From: Sutterella megalosphaeroides
Lineage (GTDB): Bacteria > Pseudomonadota > Gammaproteobacteria > Burkholderiales > Burkholderiaceae_F
DNA length: 64,000 nt
Reading direction: 5' to 3'
NCBI RefSeq assembly: GCF_003609995.1
Contig: NZ_AP018786.1
Location: forward strand, 1,684,001 to 1,748,000
In this document: piece by piece, positions 17,680 through 25,945 of the stretch
Layout: every line of letters begins with the position of its first letter
Numbering within the stretch: position 1 is the stretch's first letter
Made by a program: the position numbers and the translations under genes
The notes under the pieces: model-generated
What the model saw: only the letters and a program-made list of their open reading frames with translations
Told to the model about the DNA's origin: nothing
The model's database searches: none

Positions 17680-18279
17680 ATGTCCCGTACCGAACACTCT
17701 TCGAACCGCAAGCGTTCGCCCTTTGTGCGCAACGCCTTCTTCCTTCTCGCCGCGGCGGTCTTCACGTCTCCGCTTCTTGCGGGTTGCGCCTTCAACCACG
17801 AGGCGGATCCGGAAACGGCGGCAGCGACTGCCGCGCAGTCGTCCGTCAAAGCCACGGCCGAAAACCGCGCCGTACTCGAAAAGCTCGCGGGTACGTGGCT
17901 TGCGCCTATCCCAGGCCAGCCCGGAAACGACTGGGGGTACGTGTTCGAATCGACCGGGGCGGCGCGCACGGTGAACGCCGCAACGCTCCAAGTGAAGCGC
18001 TGGTCGCTCGATGCCGCGGGGAAGCGCCTGACGATGGAAGGGGAGAGCATCGGAAACGGCATGACGACCCCCTTCATCCGCATCTATGAAGTGGAGGCGG
18101 TCGACGACACAACGCTCGTCCTTTTGAACGGGACGTTGAGGGAAACCTTCCGCCGCGCGCCCGATGCGGCTGCGGCAACTGAACCTGCGGACGAACCCGC
18201 GGCGACTGCGCCCGGGGCGAAGAGCGAGACCGAATCCCGGACGACGCTCGATACGCTTGACATGCTCGAAAAGCCCTGA
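17680..18279 (+). CDS. Lipocalin-like lipoprotein
   Basis: 199-aa lipoprotein with signal peptide and lipobox LLAGC (Cys36). The mature core (about 60-150) resembles lipocalin-like domains of bacterial lipoproteins: LAGTWLAPIPGQPG, then ARTVNAATLQVKRWSLD and LTMEGESIGNGMTTPF, then TTLVLLNGTL. This is a small beta-barrel fold whose ligand is unknown. The C-terminal 45 residues are Ala/Pro/Glu-rich, as in the neighbouring lipoprotein. The start ATG 17680 gives a normal signal peptide with positively charged N-region (SNRKRSPFVR). A terminator follows at 18346-18384, shared with the convergent gene. Confidence 0.75.
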   Translation: MSRTEHSSNRKRSPFVRNAFFLLAAAVFTSPLLAGCAFNHEADPETAAATAAQSSVKATAENRAVLEKLAGTWLAPIPGQPGNDWGYVFESTGAARTVNAATLQVKRWSLDAAGKRLTMEGESIGNGMTTPFIRIYEVEAVDDTTLVLLNGTLRETFRRAPDAAAATEPADEPAATAPGAKSETESRTTLDTLDMLEKP

Positions 18280-18345
18280 GCGCTCTCAACCCTCCCCCGG
18301 GGTTGAGCCTCGGGGACTCCGTCGAGGACCGCAGCTCCGATAAAA

Positions 18346-18384
18346 CAAAACCCCGCCGGGTCGTGGTACCCGAGCGGGGTTTTT
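18346..18384. terminator. Bidirectional intrinsic terminator
   Basis: ACCCCGC (18350-18356) and GCGGGGT (18374-18380) form the stem, with T-tracts on both strands. It serves both the lipoprotein gene (plus) and the gene at 18406-18723 (minus). Confidence 0.8.
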
Positions 18385-18405
18385 CATTCGAGCGAACGAG
18401 CGAAA

Positions 18406-18723
18406 TTACTTCGCTTCTTCCTTCGCGCCCTGTTCGACCGCAGCCGGAGCTTCCTGCTTGGGCTGCAGACGGCCCGTGAGGTAGCGGTACATGGAGACGT
18501 CCTTCACGCGAACGCCGAAGTGCGGGTCGTTCTTGGGCGAGAACCAGACGTCCTTCTTTTCGCGCCAGGCGTTGATGAAGGCGACGTAGTCGGCCGGGAT
18601 GTCGGTCGAGTTCGTCACGGCGTTGAGCGTGAATTCCTGACCGCCGACGAGCGAGACGATCAGACGATGAACGACGGGTTCCTGAGCGGCCGCGGCGGGA
18701 GCGGTCTTCTGTTCTTCAGCCAT
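18406..18723 (-). CDS. Small conserved-looking protein of unknown function
   Basis: 105-aa soluble protein with a very good ribosome-binding site (AGGAGGT, 8 nt from ATG) and its own terminator, so it is very likely expressed. The middle (about 17-85) is ordered: VVHRLIVSLVGGQEFTLNAV, then PADYVAFINAWREKKDVWFSP and HFGVRVKDVSMYRYLTG. The N- and C-termini are Ala/Glu/Gln-rich. The pattern resembles a small ligand- or protein-binding beta domain, but I recognise no family. It is separated by a long AT-rich regulatory region from the divergent TetR gene. Confidence 0.7.
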   Translation of the reverse strand: MAEEQKTAPAAAAQEPVVHRLIVSLVGGQEFTLNAVTNSTDIPADYVAFINAWREKKDVWFSPKNDPHFGVRVKDVSMYRYLTGRLQPKQEAPAAVEQGAKEEAK

Positions 18724-19000
18724 TGGAATGTACCTCCTGAATCAGACAACGGGCGGATGCTCCGAAAAAAGAGCGGGCAGCCGCCCCGGAAAACGAAACC
18801 CCGACCGAGTCCTCGGCCGGGACGTATCGGGTGTCGGGCTTGCGGCCCGACCGTTAGGAAACATTTTGCCAGAGGGTTCGCGGGCCGTTCTGCTCGTTTT
18901 CCTGTATATCGGCCTGAAATACGATCCCGATCAAGGGTCGGGCAGGTTCGGGCAACGCGTGCCCGCTTGAGCTCTCGCAACGAAACGACCTCCGGGCTTG

Positions 19001-19029
19001 AAATTACAACAAAATTACAGCAAAATTAC
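19001..19029. repeat. Three helically phased AAATTAC motifs
   Basis: AAATTAC occurs at 19001, 19012 and 19023, exactly 11 bp apart, so all three lie on the same helix face. This looks like a regulator or nucleoid-protein binding array. Confidence 0.5.
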
Positions 19030-19181
19030 TTTTCCATACCCTATAAAGGTTAAGTACCACCCCGATAGGTAGTTTTGCGCGATCTTCGAAGATCCCCGTA
19101 AACCCGAATACTCAACGCAATACTTTAAAATTCCCGAACACCGTGCGGAAAAATCCGCACGAAAACCGGGAAATCGGTCAT

Positions 19182-19196
19182 AATTACTTTGTAATT
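19182..19196. promoter_or_regulatory. Palindromic operator candidate upstream of tetR
   Basis: AATTACTTTGTAATT is a perfect inverted repeat of 6-bp arms around TTT. It shares the AATTAC core with the phased array about 160 bp away and lies 160 bp before the probable TetR start, so autoregulation is possible. Confidence 0.5.
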
Positions 19197-19269
19197 TTTT
19201 GCCCACCCGTTGGGTCGCCACTTCAAGAAAAAGAACACCATGCTTACCCGCACTCCACGTACTCCCGCC

Positions 19270-19359
19270 TTCGTCCCTACATGCGCAAAGGCGACCGGGC
19301 GGGCGGCGCCGCAAGCTCGATTTCGACGGGTTCGTCCCTACATGCGCAAAGGCGACCGG
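19270..19359 (+). repeat. 29-bp direct repeat overlapping the tetR start
   Basis: A 29-bp sequence beginning TTCGTCCCTACATGCGCAAA is present at 19270-19298 and exactly again at 19331-19359. The 61-bp period is not a multiple of three, so the two ATG codons inside the copies are in different frames; only the second leads into the TetR protein. Confidence 0.8.
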
Positions 19360-20016
19360 TCGCGCCGCGACATGCTCGACGCCGCCCGCCGTCTGATCCT
19401 TGCGGGCGGTCTCGAAGCCGCGTCGCACGCCGCGATCGCGGGCGAACTCAACCTCTCGAAGGGCGCGGTTCTCTACCACTTCCCGACGAAGCAGGCCCTC
19501 TGGAACGGCCTCATCGACGAGTACGCGAACCACCTCGCCGACGACGTCGTGCGCTTCTCGCAGCCCTTCCGCGATGCGGGCTTCACGTTCGAAGATTCGA
19601 TCCTGCCGGCCCTTTACATCTGGTTCATCTACGACCGCGACCGCCACCCGATGTGGAAGGAAATCGGCATCGTGCTGATGAGCCTGCACCACAGCGACTC
19701 GAGCCGCTTGTCGCCCATCGGTCGCTTCTGGTACGACGCGGGCGAACGCGTCCTTTCCTCGAACCTCCCGCGCGCCGAAGCATACTGCACGCTCATGGCC
19801 TTCCACGGGTTCTTCCTCTCGATCATGCTCGGCAGCGTTCCGATGACGCCCGAAAAGGTAACGGAAACGATGCTCGCGATGGTGCTCGAGCTCTACGGCG
19901 ACCGCGCCGAAGAACTCCGCAAGCTCATCGAATCGATCGACTTCGACGCGATTCCCCCCTCGCCCGATTCGGTCCGTCCGAAGCAGCTTCTGAAGTCGAA
20001 GTATCTGCGCCGCTAA
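19342..20016 (+). CDS. TetR family transcriptional regulator
   Basis: 224 aa from ATG 19342. The N-terminal helix-turn-helix (about 28-50) reads HAAIAGELNLSKGAVLYHFPTKQAL, followed by a helical ligand-binding domain (about 55-215) with hydrophobic YIWFIYDRDRHPMWKEIG. The start is unclear: ATG 19342 gives the normal short N-tail (MRKGDRSRRD) but has no ribosome-binding site and sits in the second copy of a 29-bp repeat. In-frame upstream starts at 19210 or 19240 would add a basic 44- or 34-residue tail; the one at 19240 has a weak purine-rich stretch. The upstream palindromes are the likely operators. Target genes and ligand unknown. Confidence 0.82.
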   Translation: MRKGDRSRRDMLDAARRLILAGGLEAASHAAIAGELNLSKGAVLYHFPTKQALWNGLIDEYANHLADDVVRFSQPFRDAGFTFEDSILPALYIWFIYDRDRHPMWKEIGIVLMSLHHSDSSRLSPIGRFWYDAGERVLSSNLPRAEAYCTLMAFHGFFLSIMLGSVPMTPEKVTETMLAMVLELYGDRAEELRKLIESIDFDAIPPSPDSVRPKQLLKSKYLRR

Positions 20017-20041
20017 GACGCCGCCGCTTCGCATCCGAGAG

Positions 20042-20102
20042 AGGCCTTTCCTTCCCGCAGCTCTGCCCGATCCTGCGGACAACGGAAAGGCCTTCGTTTT
20101 TT
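20042..20102 (+). terminator. Intrinsic terminator after tetR
   Basis: AGGCCTTTCC (20042-20051) pairs with GGAAAGGCCT (20084-20093) across a 32-nt loop, followed by TCGTTTTTTC. Confidence 0.6.
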
Positions 20103-20156
20103 CGGGCTCCTCCGGAAAGCCCCCCCCCGGCAGCAGACGCAAAAAGCCACATGTGA

Positions 20157-20186
20157 AAAGCCCGAGCGGTGCGCCGCCCGGGCTTT
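20157..20186. terminator. Terminator between convergent tetR and cyuA
   Basis: AAAGCCCGAGCG pairs with CGCCCGGGCTTT. On the minus strand it ends in TTTTC after the cysteine desulfidase gene. Confidence 0.6.
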
Positions 20187-20219
20187 CGGTTCAGATGGGT
20201 GTCAAGCTTTCGGCTGCGG

Positions 20220-21545
20220 TCACTTTTCGCCCAACATCACGCGAATGATTTCGCGGTCGGTCGAGACCATGCCGCGGCTTGCGATGCGCCCGACCGCTTC
20301 GGCCGTCTCGTCGACGGAGTGTTGCACGATCCCGTCCCCTTCGCGGAAGACCTGTTCGTTTTTCACCATGTCGAGTGCGACGAGCGCCCCTTCGACGCTC
20401 ATGGCGATCTTCGCGGCGCACGAGGACTTGGCGCCGTCGCAGATGAGACCCGAGGTGATCGCGAGCGCATTCGTGATGACGCTCTCGATCGCACGGTCGT
20501 CGTAGCCCTTCAAAAGGGCGATCCCCGCGCCGCTCCCGCAGCCCGCGCTCACGGCGCCGCAGTAGGCGGAAAGCTTCCCGATCCCCTGCTTCAGGGCGAT
20601 CGTGACGAGGTCCGAAAGGAGCACCGCACGAAGGCGCGCCTCCTCGTCCGACTTGAGGCTCTCGGCAAAAATGACGACGGGAACGCTCGCGGTGATCCCC
20701 TGGTTGCCGCTTCCCGAGACGATGACGACGGGAAGTTCGCACCCGTTCATGCGGGCATCCGAGGCCGCAGCCGCCCAGGCGCGGGCCTTGACGGCGGGGT
20801 CGTCGGGATTGCGCTTCAAAAGAACCGCACCCACCCGGGCGCCCCAGCCGCCTTTGAGACCTTCTTCGGCGATCGCCATGTTCATCGCGATCTGACGCTC
20901 GAGCAAGGGGCGCGCCGCATCCAAGGGCATCGTGCGCGCCGCGGCGATCAACGCCGCAATGCTCCAGTGTTCGCCCGAAGTCTCTTCCGCATGGGCGTCC
21001 CCTTCTTCGAAGACCGTCACGCCGTTTTCTTCGATGCGGGTGACGTTCGTGTGACAGGTGCGGATCGTGACCGAAACGGTTTTCCCGTCGCGCGTCCCCG
21101 TTACCTTGATGAAAAAGACGTCGGGTTCTTCGGTCGCGTGAACGCGAACGGGCCACCGGTCGGGCGCGTTCATGCGTTCGTGCACGATCGCCTTTTCCTC
21201 GTCCGAAACGACGGAGAGCACCTGAAGCCCTGCTTCGGGGCGCGAGACGGCAAAGCCCGCCGTCACGGCCGCTTCGATGCCGCGGAGCCCATCCGTGTTG
21301 GGTACGACGACGCTCTTCACGTTCTTCACGATGTTGCGCGAAACCTCCGCGTCGACCGTATCGGGCAAACCCCCGAGACGCGCGCCCGCAATCGCGGCGG
21401 CGTACGCGAGCGCGATGGGTTCGGTGCACCCCATGGCGGGAAGGAGTTCCGCGGCGAGCGCCCGGTTGTAGGAGGCGCAGGCGCGCTCGAAATCCGAAAG
21501 AGCCCCGTCGGTGACGTGGGTCTCGTCGTGGGTGGAGGTCGACAT
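20220..21545 (-). CDS. cyuA: L-cysteine desulfidase / UPF0597 (YhaM-like) protein
   Basis: 441-aa cytoplasmic enzyme of the serine dehydratase alpha-like/UPF0597 family. These break L-cysteine into pyruvate, ammonia and sulfide using an oxygen-labile Fe-S cluster. Family landmarks: LLPAMGCTEPIALAYAAA near the N-terminus (about 35-52), SGSGNQGITASVPV (about 276-289), GAVSAGCGSGAGIA (about 332-345) and CDGAKSSCAAKIA (about 371-383); the cysteines in these segments are the expected cluster and active-site ligands. GGGAG precedes ATG 21545. The gene is flanked by its own terminator. Sulfide release from cysteine fits an anaerobic gut lifestyle (inference). No cysteine transporter or regulator is adjacent. 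Confidence 0.88.
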   Translation of the reverse strand: MSTSTHDETHVTDGALSDFERACASYNRALAAELLPAMGCTEPIALAYAAAIAGARLGGLPDTVDAEVSRNIVKNVKSVVVPNTDGLRGIEAAVTAGFAVSRPEAGLQVLSVVSDEEKAIVHERMNAPDRWPVRVHATEEPDVFFIKVTGTRDGKTVSVTIRTCHTNVTRIEENGVTVFEEGDAHAEETSGEHWSIAALIAAARTMPLDAARPLLERQIAMNMAIAEEGLKGGWGARVGAVLLKRNPDDPAVKARAWAAAASDARMNGCELPVVIVSGSGNQGITASVPVVIFAESLKSDEEARLRAVLLSDLVTIALKQGIGKLSAYCGAVSAGCGSGAGIALLKGYDDRAIESVITNALAITSGLICDGAKSSCAAKIAMSVEGALVALDMVKNEQVFREGDGIVQHSVDETAEAVGRIASRGMVSTDREIIRVMLGEK

Positions 21546-21772
21546 GATTTACGGTCTCCCGCAAGTGTTTATATGAGGCGCATTGTAGCGAAAGCGAGCG
21601 TCTCCGAACGTTTCGAAAGTACCGATTTTGTCCTCGCGGGACAAGCACAACCGCCGCTTTATAGGCCTTGCACGGTCATGCACAAGCCTTTTCGGGCACC
21701 CTCAATAGCGAAACCCCGGGGTTCGACGTTCCGGAGAACGCGCTGTGCCCGGGGCTTCTGTTTCGGCTTTTC

Positions 21773-22507
21773 TCAGAGGGGCGACGCCCAGCCACCCTTT
21801 CTCGCGGCTCGATGGATTCGAAGACCGGAAACGAGGTTCTCGCGGAACACCTCGTACGTCATGGCCTCGTCGGGCTCAACGACGCTCCCCGAGACGGGAT
21901 CGGCGACGACAAACCACACCGCGTTGTAGAGGCTCGCTTTGCGAAGGCGTTCGCAAAGGAGACGGAACCGCTCGAGGAAGGAGGCGTTCTCGAACATCGG
22001 GTCGATTGGAAAGTGCGGCGAATAGACCGTCTTCCCTCGGTTGCGGCTCTCCGGACAATCGCGCACGATCATCACGTAGCCCATGACCGGAGGAATCTTG
22101 CAACTTCCGAAGAGTTCGCTCTTAAAGGCTTCCAGGATGTCGACAGCCGACCCGATGGACTCCTCCGCGCGGTTGTTCGCGTTGTTGCCGAAGGAGCTCC
22201 CTATGCTCTTAAGCTCGATGGCAGCAACAAGCTCGCCGCAATCGAACGCAAGCAAGTCCCAGTTTTTGGTAGGTCAAAACCAGCCCGGAAGCACGCATTG
22301 GCGCCCGGTGTCGAAAATTTCGTCGGGATTGAAATCCCTGTCGATCAAGTCGTTCTTGATGATCCGAACGAGCGGATCGAGGTGCTTGCCGGACGTGATG
22401 CCGCTTCGCCGCCCCTGATCCCTGTGTCCCTGCTTCGACTGCTCGTCCGCCGCACGTTGAATGGCTGCGTACATTCCGAGAATGGCTTGAGCCAAATCTT
22501 CCCTCAT
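21773..22507 (-). pseudogene. PaeR7I/XhoI-type restriction endonuclease with an in-frame TGA
   Basis: The minus-strand frame encodes 77 residues (MREDLAQAILGMYAAIQ ... CVLPGWF), then TGA at 22276-22274, then continues in the same frame PTKNWDLLAFDCGELVAAIE and on to 21773. Total about 244 codons, the size of R.PaeR7I (about 246 aa), and both halves match that family: GKHLDPLVRII before the stop; SFGNNANNRAEE, HFPIDPMF and the PD-(D/E)xK core D84...E98-L-K100 after it. Family members have arginine at the stop position (PGYFRPTKxWD), so a single CGA-to-TGA change would explain it. The gene overlaps the methylase stop by 4 nt (ATGA) and has AGGAGGT. Unless the stop is read through, the nuclease is inactive; a restart at ATG 22255 would keep the catalytic part. 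Confidence 0.85.
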
Positions 22508-24108
22508 CGCAACACCTCCTCGTAGGCCATCTCCGCAAAGTAAGTGGCCGCATCCCGATTCTTTTCGTCAAACGCCCGCCGCAGGCCGTCACGGACCGTC
22601 TCGTCGAGCGACTCGTAGCGCGGCAGCCGCAGGAGCCTCAGATACTGCGCCTGAAAGCGCAGCGTCCCGCCGCGCATCTTGACGCCGAGCGCGTCGATGA
22701 AGCGTCGCGTCGTGTCGGCCATGAGAAAGCCGCCCAACACCCGAAGGTCCCAGGTGTCGGAAGCGATCCAATAGGTGTTGTGATGCGGGTACTTGCCGCG
22801 CGAAAGCACGGGATCGGGCTCCGCCGCCATGTCGGGCATGAAGAGGAGATCCCGCTCGACGAGTCCCGGCGTCAGTTTGTCGATCGTCCGATACCAGGCC
22901 GCAGGATTTTTCTTCGCGACGTGACGCATGCCGAGCCGTTCGCGATGCGCCTCCAAATAGGCTTTGAGCTTCGGATAGTGCTCGAGCTCGACAAGCCGTC
23001 CGTCGGTCGTCCACGGATTCACCAACCAGCGCTCCCGATTCAAGCGGCCGCGACGATAGTCGCGCATAAAAAAGAGCGGGAGCATCCGTTCGGGCTCGAC
23101 GAGATGTTCGTCGTCGGTCAGGAAAATTTCATCGCACCCCGTGGCCACACCGATCCCGAGCCGAATGCCGGCCTCTTCAGGGTCGGGAAGCGCGGCGCGC
23201 GCTTTTGTCACGAACTCAACAAGCTCGGAACTTCCCAGAGGATAGACGTCGTCGCCCTCGGGGCGGGTGATCTCGAAAGCTTCGAAACGTTCGCCCTTCA
23301 TGTTGCCCGAAGGATCGGCCAACCAGTCAAGAACGGCGCGCGTATCGCGTTCCGCGTCGACCTTCGCAAAGTCGCTCACGCAGTTGATGAAGCGAATCGG
23401 ACCATGGGCAGCTTCTTTGCGAATGAGCGTGATGGCGGGATAAGCGTCCACATCGTCTTCGAAGGCGTCCACCCCGTGCATCCGCACGAGCGCTTCGAGG
23501 TTGCAGCTCGATCCCACGCGCCGGCGGAGCTTCCGCCCGTAGGCGTTCTGCAACCATCGGTCGGCGCACACAAATCCGAGACGTCCTTCCGGACGCAGGA
23601 TGTCGAGACCGCGATCGAAAAAGCCTACATAAAGGTCGCAGCCGCTCGTCATAGAAGGAAGCGCCGAACAGTAAAGCGCGCGCTTCTCGCGGTCGATCTC
23701 GGTCGCCCGCACGTACGGAGGGTTGCCGACAACAAAGTCGCACTCGGGCATCGGATCGAGCAGAAAGTCCGCGCGGCGCAGCCACCCGCGGGCGATCTCG
23801 CGCGCCTCCTCTTCGGGGCAGCCGCGCGCGGCGAGCGTTCGGGCGACCTCGGCTTCGCAGCGCTCGAGCGCCTCGGCGTCGATGTCGAGCCCCAGGACGG
23901 ATGTGCAAATGCGGTCCCAATCGCCCGTAGCAGCCACTTCGTCGGCAAGGCGCTCGGCAATCACGGTAAGAAACGCCCCGCAACCGCAGGAGGGCTCGAC
24001 GATCTTCTTTTGGACGAGCCCCGTGCCGGAGCGGTAGCCGACCATGTCGAGTATCGTCTCAACTACCCATCGCTTCGTATAAACAACGCCGTGTTCGCTT
24101 TCTTTCAT
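22504..24108 (-). CDS. PaeR7I-type N6-adenine DNA methyltransferase (CTCGAG modification)
   Basis: 534-aa gamma-class adenine methylase, the length of M.PaeR7I (about 532). Motif X-like YTKRWVVETIL is near the N-terminus, motif I EPSCGCGAFL at about 38-47 binds S-adenosylmethionine, and catalytic motif IV NPPY is at about 129-132. The C-terminal half (about 290-534) is the target recognition domain, with LGIGVATGCDEIFL and WYRTIDKL typical of Eco57I/PaeR7I-like methylases. By family it should modify the adenine in CTCGAG; that site occurs several times in the window (for example near 4313 and 4613). It is first in an overlapping operon with the broken nuclease, so modification may persist without restriction. 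No clear ribosome-binding site precedes ATG 24108. Confidence 0.88.
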   Translation of the reverse strand: MKESEHGVVYTKRWVVETILDMVGYRSGTGLVQKKIVEPSCGCGAFLTVIAERLADEVAATGDWDRICTSVLGLDIDAEALERCEAEVARTLAARGCPEEEAREIARGWLRRADFLLDPMPECDFVVGNPPYVRATEIDREKRALYCSALPSMTSGCDLYVGFFDRGLDILRPEGRLGFVCADRWLQNAYGRKLRRRVGSSCNLEALVRMHGVDAFEDDVDAYPAITLIRKEAAHGPIRFINCVSDFAKVDAERDTRAVLDWLADPSGNMKGERFEAFEITRPEGDDVYPLGSSELVEFVTKARAALPDPEEAGIRLGIGVATGCDEIFLTDDEHLVEPERMLPLFFMRDYRRGRLNRERWLVNPWTTDGRLVELEHYPKLKAYLEAHRERLGMRHVAKKNPAAWYRTIDKLTPGLVERDLLFMPDMAAEPDPVLSRGKYPHHNTYWIASDTWDLRVLGGFLMADTTRRFIDALGVKMRGGTLRFQAQYLRLLRLPRYESLDETVRDGLRRAFDEKNRDAATYFAEMAYEEVLR

Positions 24109-24613
24109 AAAAAAACGGGCACGACCTCTCCGTCCGTTCGGGAGATCGACATGCCGCCCTTGTTGGTTGAAGAAGGTGTTCCTTGAGGGGCGCCCTCAAA
24201 AGAAAGAGGATTGTACGGACGAGACGCATGTTAGCACCGCGCGTTTTTATGACGAGGGGCTCGCCGCGCGACGCAGAAAACGACGCAACCTGAACAAACG
24301 CCCCCGGCGCGGCTTGCATCGGGGGCGTTTTCGATTCTTTCATTCTGCGGACCGCTAACCGACGGTCCTCTCCGGGCCGCCCGCGTCGTCTCTTCGCGGA
24401 GTGACAAACGAAAACGCCAACCCTCACTTGTCTCCCGTGTCTGACAAGATTTTGGATTGGCGCCCTACGGCTTCACGAAGTTTGAACACCCTTGTACGGT
24501 GTCACGGCCTCAGAACGGGGTGTACCTCGTTGAGAGCTTTCGTTTTCGTTACGACAACGTTAACACCTTGCCGCGTCCATAAATTCCGTAAAACTACTTA
24601 TTTTTCAATAGGA
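24109..24613. other. Intergenic region between methylase and pyridoxal kinase
   Basis: Contains hairpin TTGAGGG-GCG-CCCTCAA (about 24184-24200) and a bidirectional terminator at 24297-24332. No gene is supported. Confidence 0.45.
24297..24332. terminator. Bidirectional intrinsic terminator
   Basis: AACGCCCCCG (24297-24306) pairs with CGGGGGCGTT (24320-24329). It isolates the methylase operon from the pyridoxal kinase transcript. Confidence 0.7.
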
Positions 24614-25471
24614 TCAGTTCGTTCCGGAGCGCAGCCGCATAAGTTCGTCGAGGCACGGTTCCACGAGCACGCCTTCGCGCGGGTCGGTACCGACGTCGAT
24701 CGTGTACTGAATGATGTGCGAGAGGAAGTGCATCGCGTCGGAGACCGCCGTTTCGAGCGACCGGCCGCAAAGGACCGCACCCGTCACGACGCTCGTGAAG
24801 ATGTCGCCCGTGCCGCAGGTCGAGAAGGGCAAACGCGGCGTTTCGAATTCCATGAAGCGGTTCGTGGCAGCCTCGTAGGACGAGACCTTGATACGGTTCC
24901 CGTCCGCGGGAATGCTCGTAATAACGACGTTCGGGGAGCCGAGCTTCGCGAGTTCGCGCGACATCGCTTCGACGGCGCCCGCTTCGGGAAGACCCGCGTC
25001 GTAGGGTTTGTCGAGAAGGAAGCACGCTTCCGTGTAGTTGGGCGTGATGATGTCGGCCTTGCTCGCAAGGCGGCGCATCCGCTCGACCATCGCATCGGTG
25101 TAGATGGGATAAAGCTTCCCGTCGTCGCCCATCGCGGGGTCGACGACCGCAAGGCCCCCGTCGCGCTCGCGCAGCAAGCGGTTGATCGAGTCTTCGACGA
25201 TCTCCATCTGTTCGACGTCCGCGAGGAACCCGCTATAGACCGCGTCGTAGCGGAAGCCGAGGCGAACCCACTGGTCGAGAATCCCCGGCATGTGTTCGGT
25301 GAGGTTCGTCGAAACGAAGGACCCGAACGTGAAGTTGTTGGAGAAAACCGCCGTCGGGAAGGGACACGCCTGGTGACCCATGGCCGAAAGAACGGGAACG
25401 GCGGCCGTAAGCGAGCACCGACCGAACGAGCACAGATCGTGAACGGCAAGAATGCGTTTGGGTTGGTTCAT
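24614..25471 (-). CDS. pdxY: Pyridoxal/pyridoxamine kinase (PdxY-like)
   Basis: 285-aa cytoplasmic kinase of the ribokinase superfamily that phosphorylates pyridoxal to pyridoxal 5'-phosphate in the vitamin B6 salvage route. It opens ILAVHDLCSFGRCSLTAA, like PdxY/PdxK. VDPAMGDDGKLY (about 108-119) is the metal/ATP region, ITPNYTEACFLL (about 140-151) the ribokinase-type substrate region, and CGTGDIFTSVVTG (about 217-229) the anion-hole and catalytic aspartate signature. AGGCGG lies upstream of ATG. It sits downstream of the speF-potE operon on the same strand, behind a terminator. Ornithine decarboxylase needs pyridoxal phosphate, so the position makes biological sense (inference). A CRP/FNR-like palindrome lies 210 bp upstream. 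Confidence 0.87.
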   Translation of the reverse strand: MNQPKRILAVHDLCSFGRCSLTAAVPVLSAMGHQACPFPTAVFSNNFTFGSFVSTNLTEHMPGILDQWVRLGFRYDAVYSGFLADVEQMEIVEDSINRLLRERDGGLAVVDPAMGDDGKLYPIYTDAMVERMRRLASKADIITPNYTEACFLLDKPYDAGLPEAGAVEAMSRELAKLGSPNVVITSIPADGNRIKVSSYEAATNRFMEFETPRLPFSTCGTGDIFTSVVTGAVLCGRSLETAVSDAMHFLSHIIQYTIDVGTDPREGVLVEPCLDELMRLRSGTN

Positions 25472-25680
25472 TTGTTTCCGCCTACCTATTTAAGAATGGG
25501 TTTCGAAAGAAGCCCGGGACTTCGGGCCGAGCTTCCGCGGTCGCGCGCGGCCCCTCGTGTGCGTGCGGCCGGGGCGCTTCTTGACCGACGAACGTTGCGG
25601 GCGCGGCCGGAGCCTGACGCAGGTCCCCCGCCCCCGCAACCGAGAAGCTCAATAATACCGAGATCAACTGCGGGCGCCGT

Positions 25681-25696
25681 CGTGATTTTTGTCACA
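25681..25696. promoter_or_regulatory. CRP/FNR-family-like binding site
   Basis: CGTGATTTTTGTCACA matches the CRP consensus TGTGA-N6-TCACA at 9 of 10 conserved bases. It lies upstream of the pyridoxal kinase gene. Confidence 0.45.
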
Positions 25697-25770
25697 ATGT
25701 TCGGAAAAACCGTCAGGCTCGGATCCGCCCGCATCAATGCCCTCGGGAAAAACTTCGGCCGAAGCCGAAC

Positions 25771-25826
25771 GAAAAGAGGCCCGCCCGCAGACGCCCGGAA
25801 ATGTCGGGCGTCTCCCCGGGCGAGCC
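25771..25826 (-). terminator. Intrinsic terminator after potE
   Basis: On the minus strand AGACGCCCG pairs with CGGGCGTCT and the outer GCCCG arms extend the stem, followed by CTCTTTTC. Confidence 0.7.
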
Positions 25827-25945
25827 CGTTCGTAAGAGATCGGCGAGAGAGCCCTCGGAGAGAAAGGGCTCTGCTCCATCGACTCGGTCGATTCGAACGC
25901 CCTTCCCCCGCAGGTCTTTCGGCCGTCCTCAGCGTTCTCGGCTCA

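Larger units (their letters stand above)
18724..19341. other. Long divergent regulatory region rich in palindromes
   Basis: About 600 bp between the small minus-strand gene and the TetR gene, unusually AT-rich in 18990-19200. It contains phased AAATTAC repeats (19001-19029), the palindrome GATCTTCGAAGATC (19081-19094), GTGCGGA-AAAA-TCCGCAC (19143-19160), AATTACTTTGTAATT (19182-19196) and a 29-bp direct repeat. No protein gene is supported here. Confidence 0.55.
25472..25945. other. Intergenic region potE-pdxY
   Basis: Holds the potE terminator (25771-25826), a second hairpin (AGAGCCC/GGGCTCT, about 25848-25873) and the CRP-like site at 25681-25696. No additional gene is supported. Confidence 0.5.

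Noticed and set aside
19270-19359. Two 29-bp repeats with a 32-bp gap, resembling a minimal CRISPR array
   Set aside because: Only two copies, the second is part of the TetR coding start, the repeat is not palindromic, and no cas genes are present.
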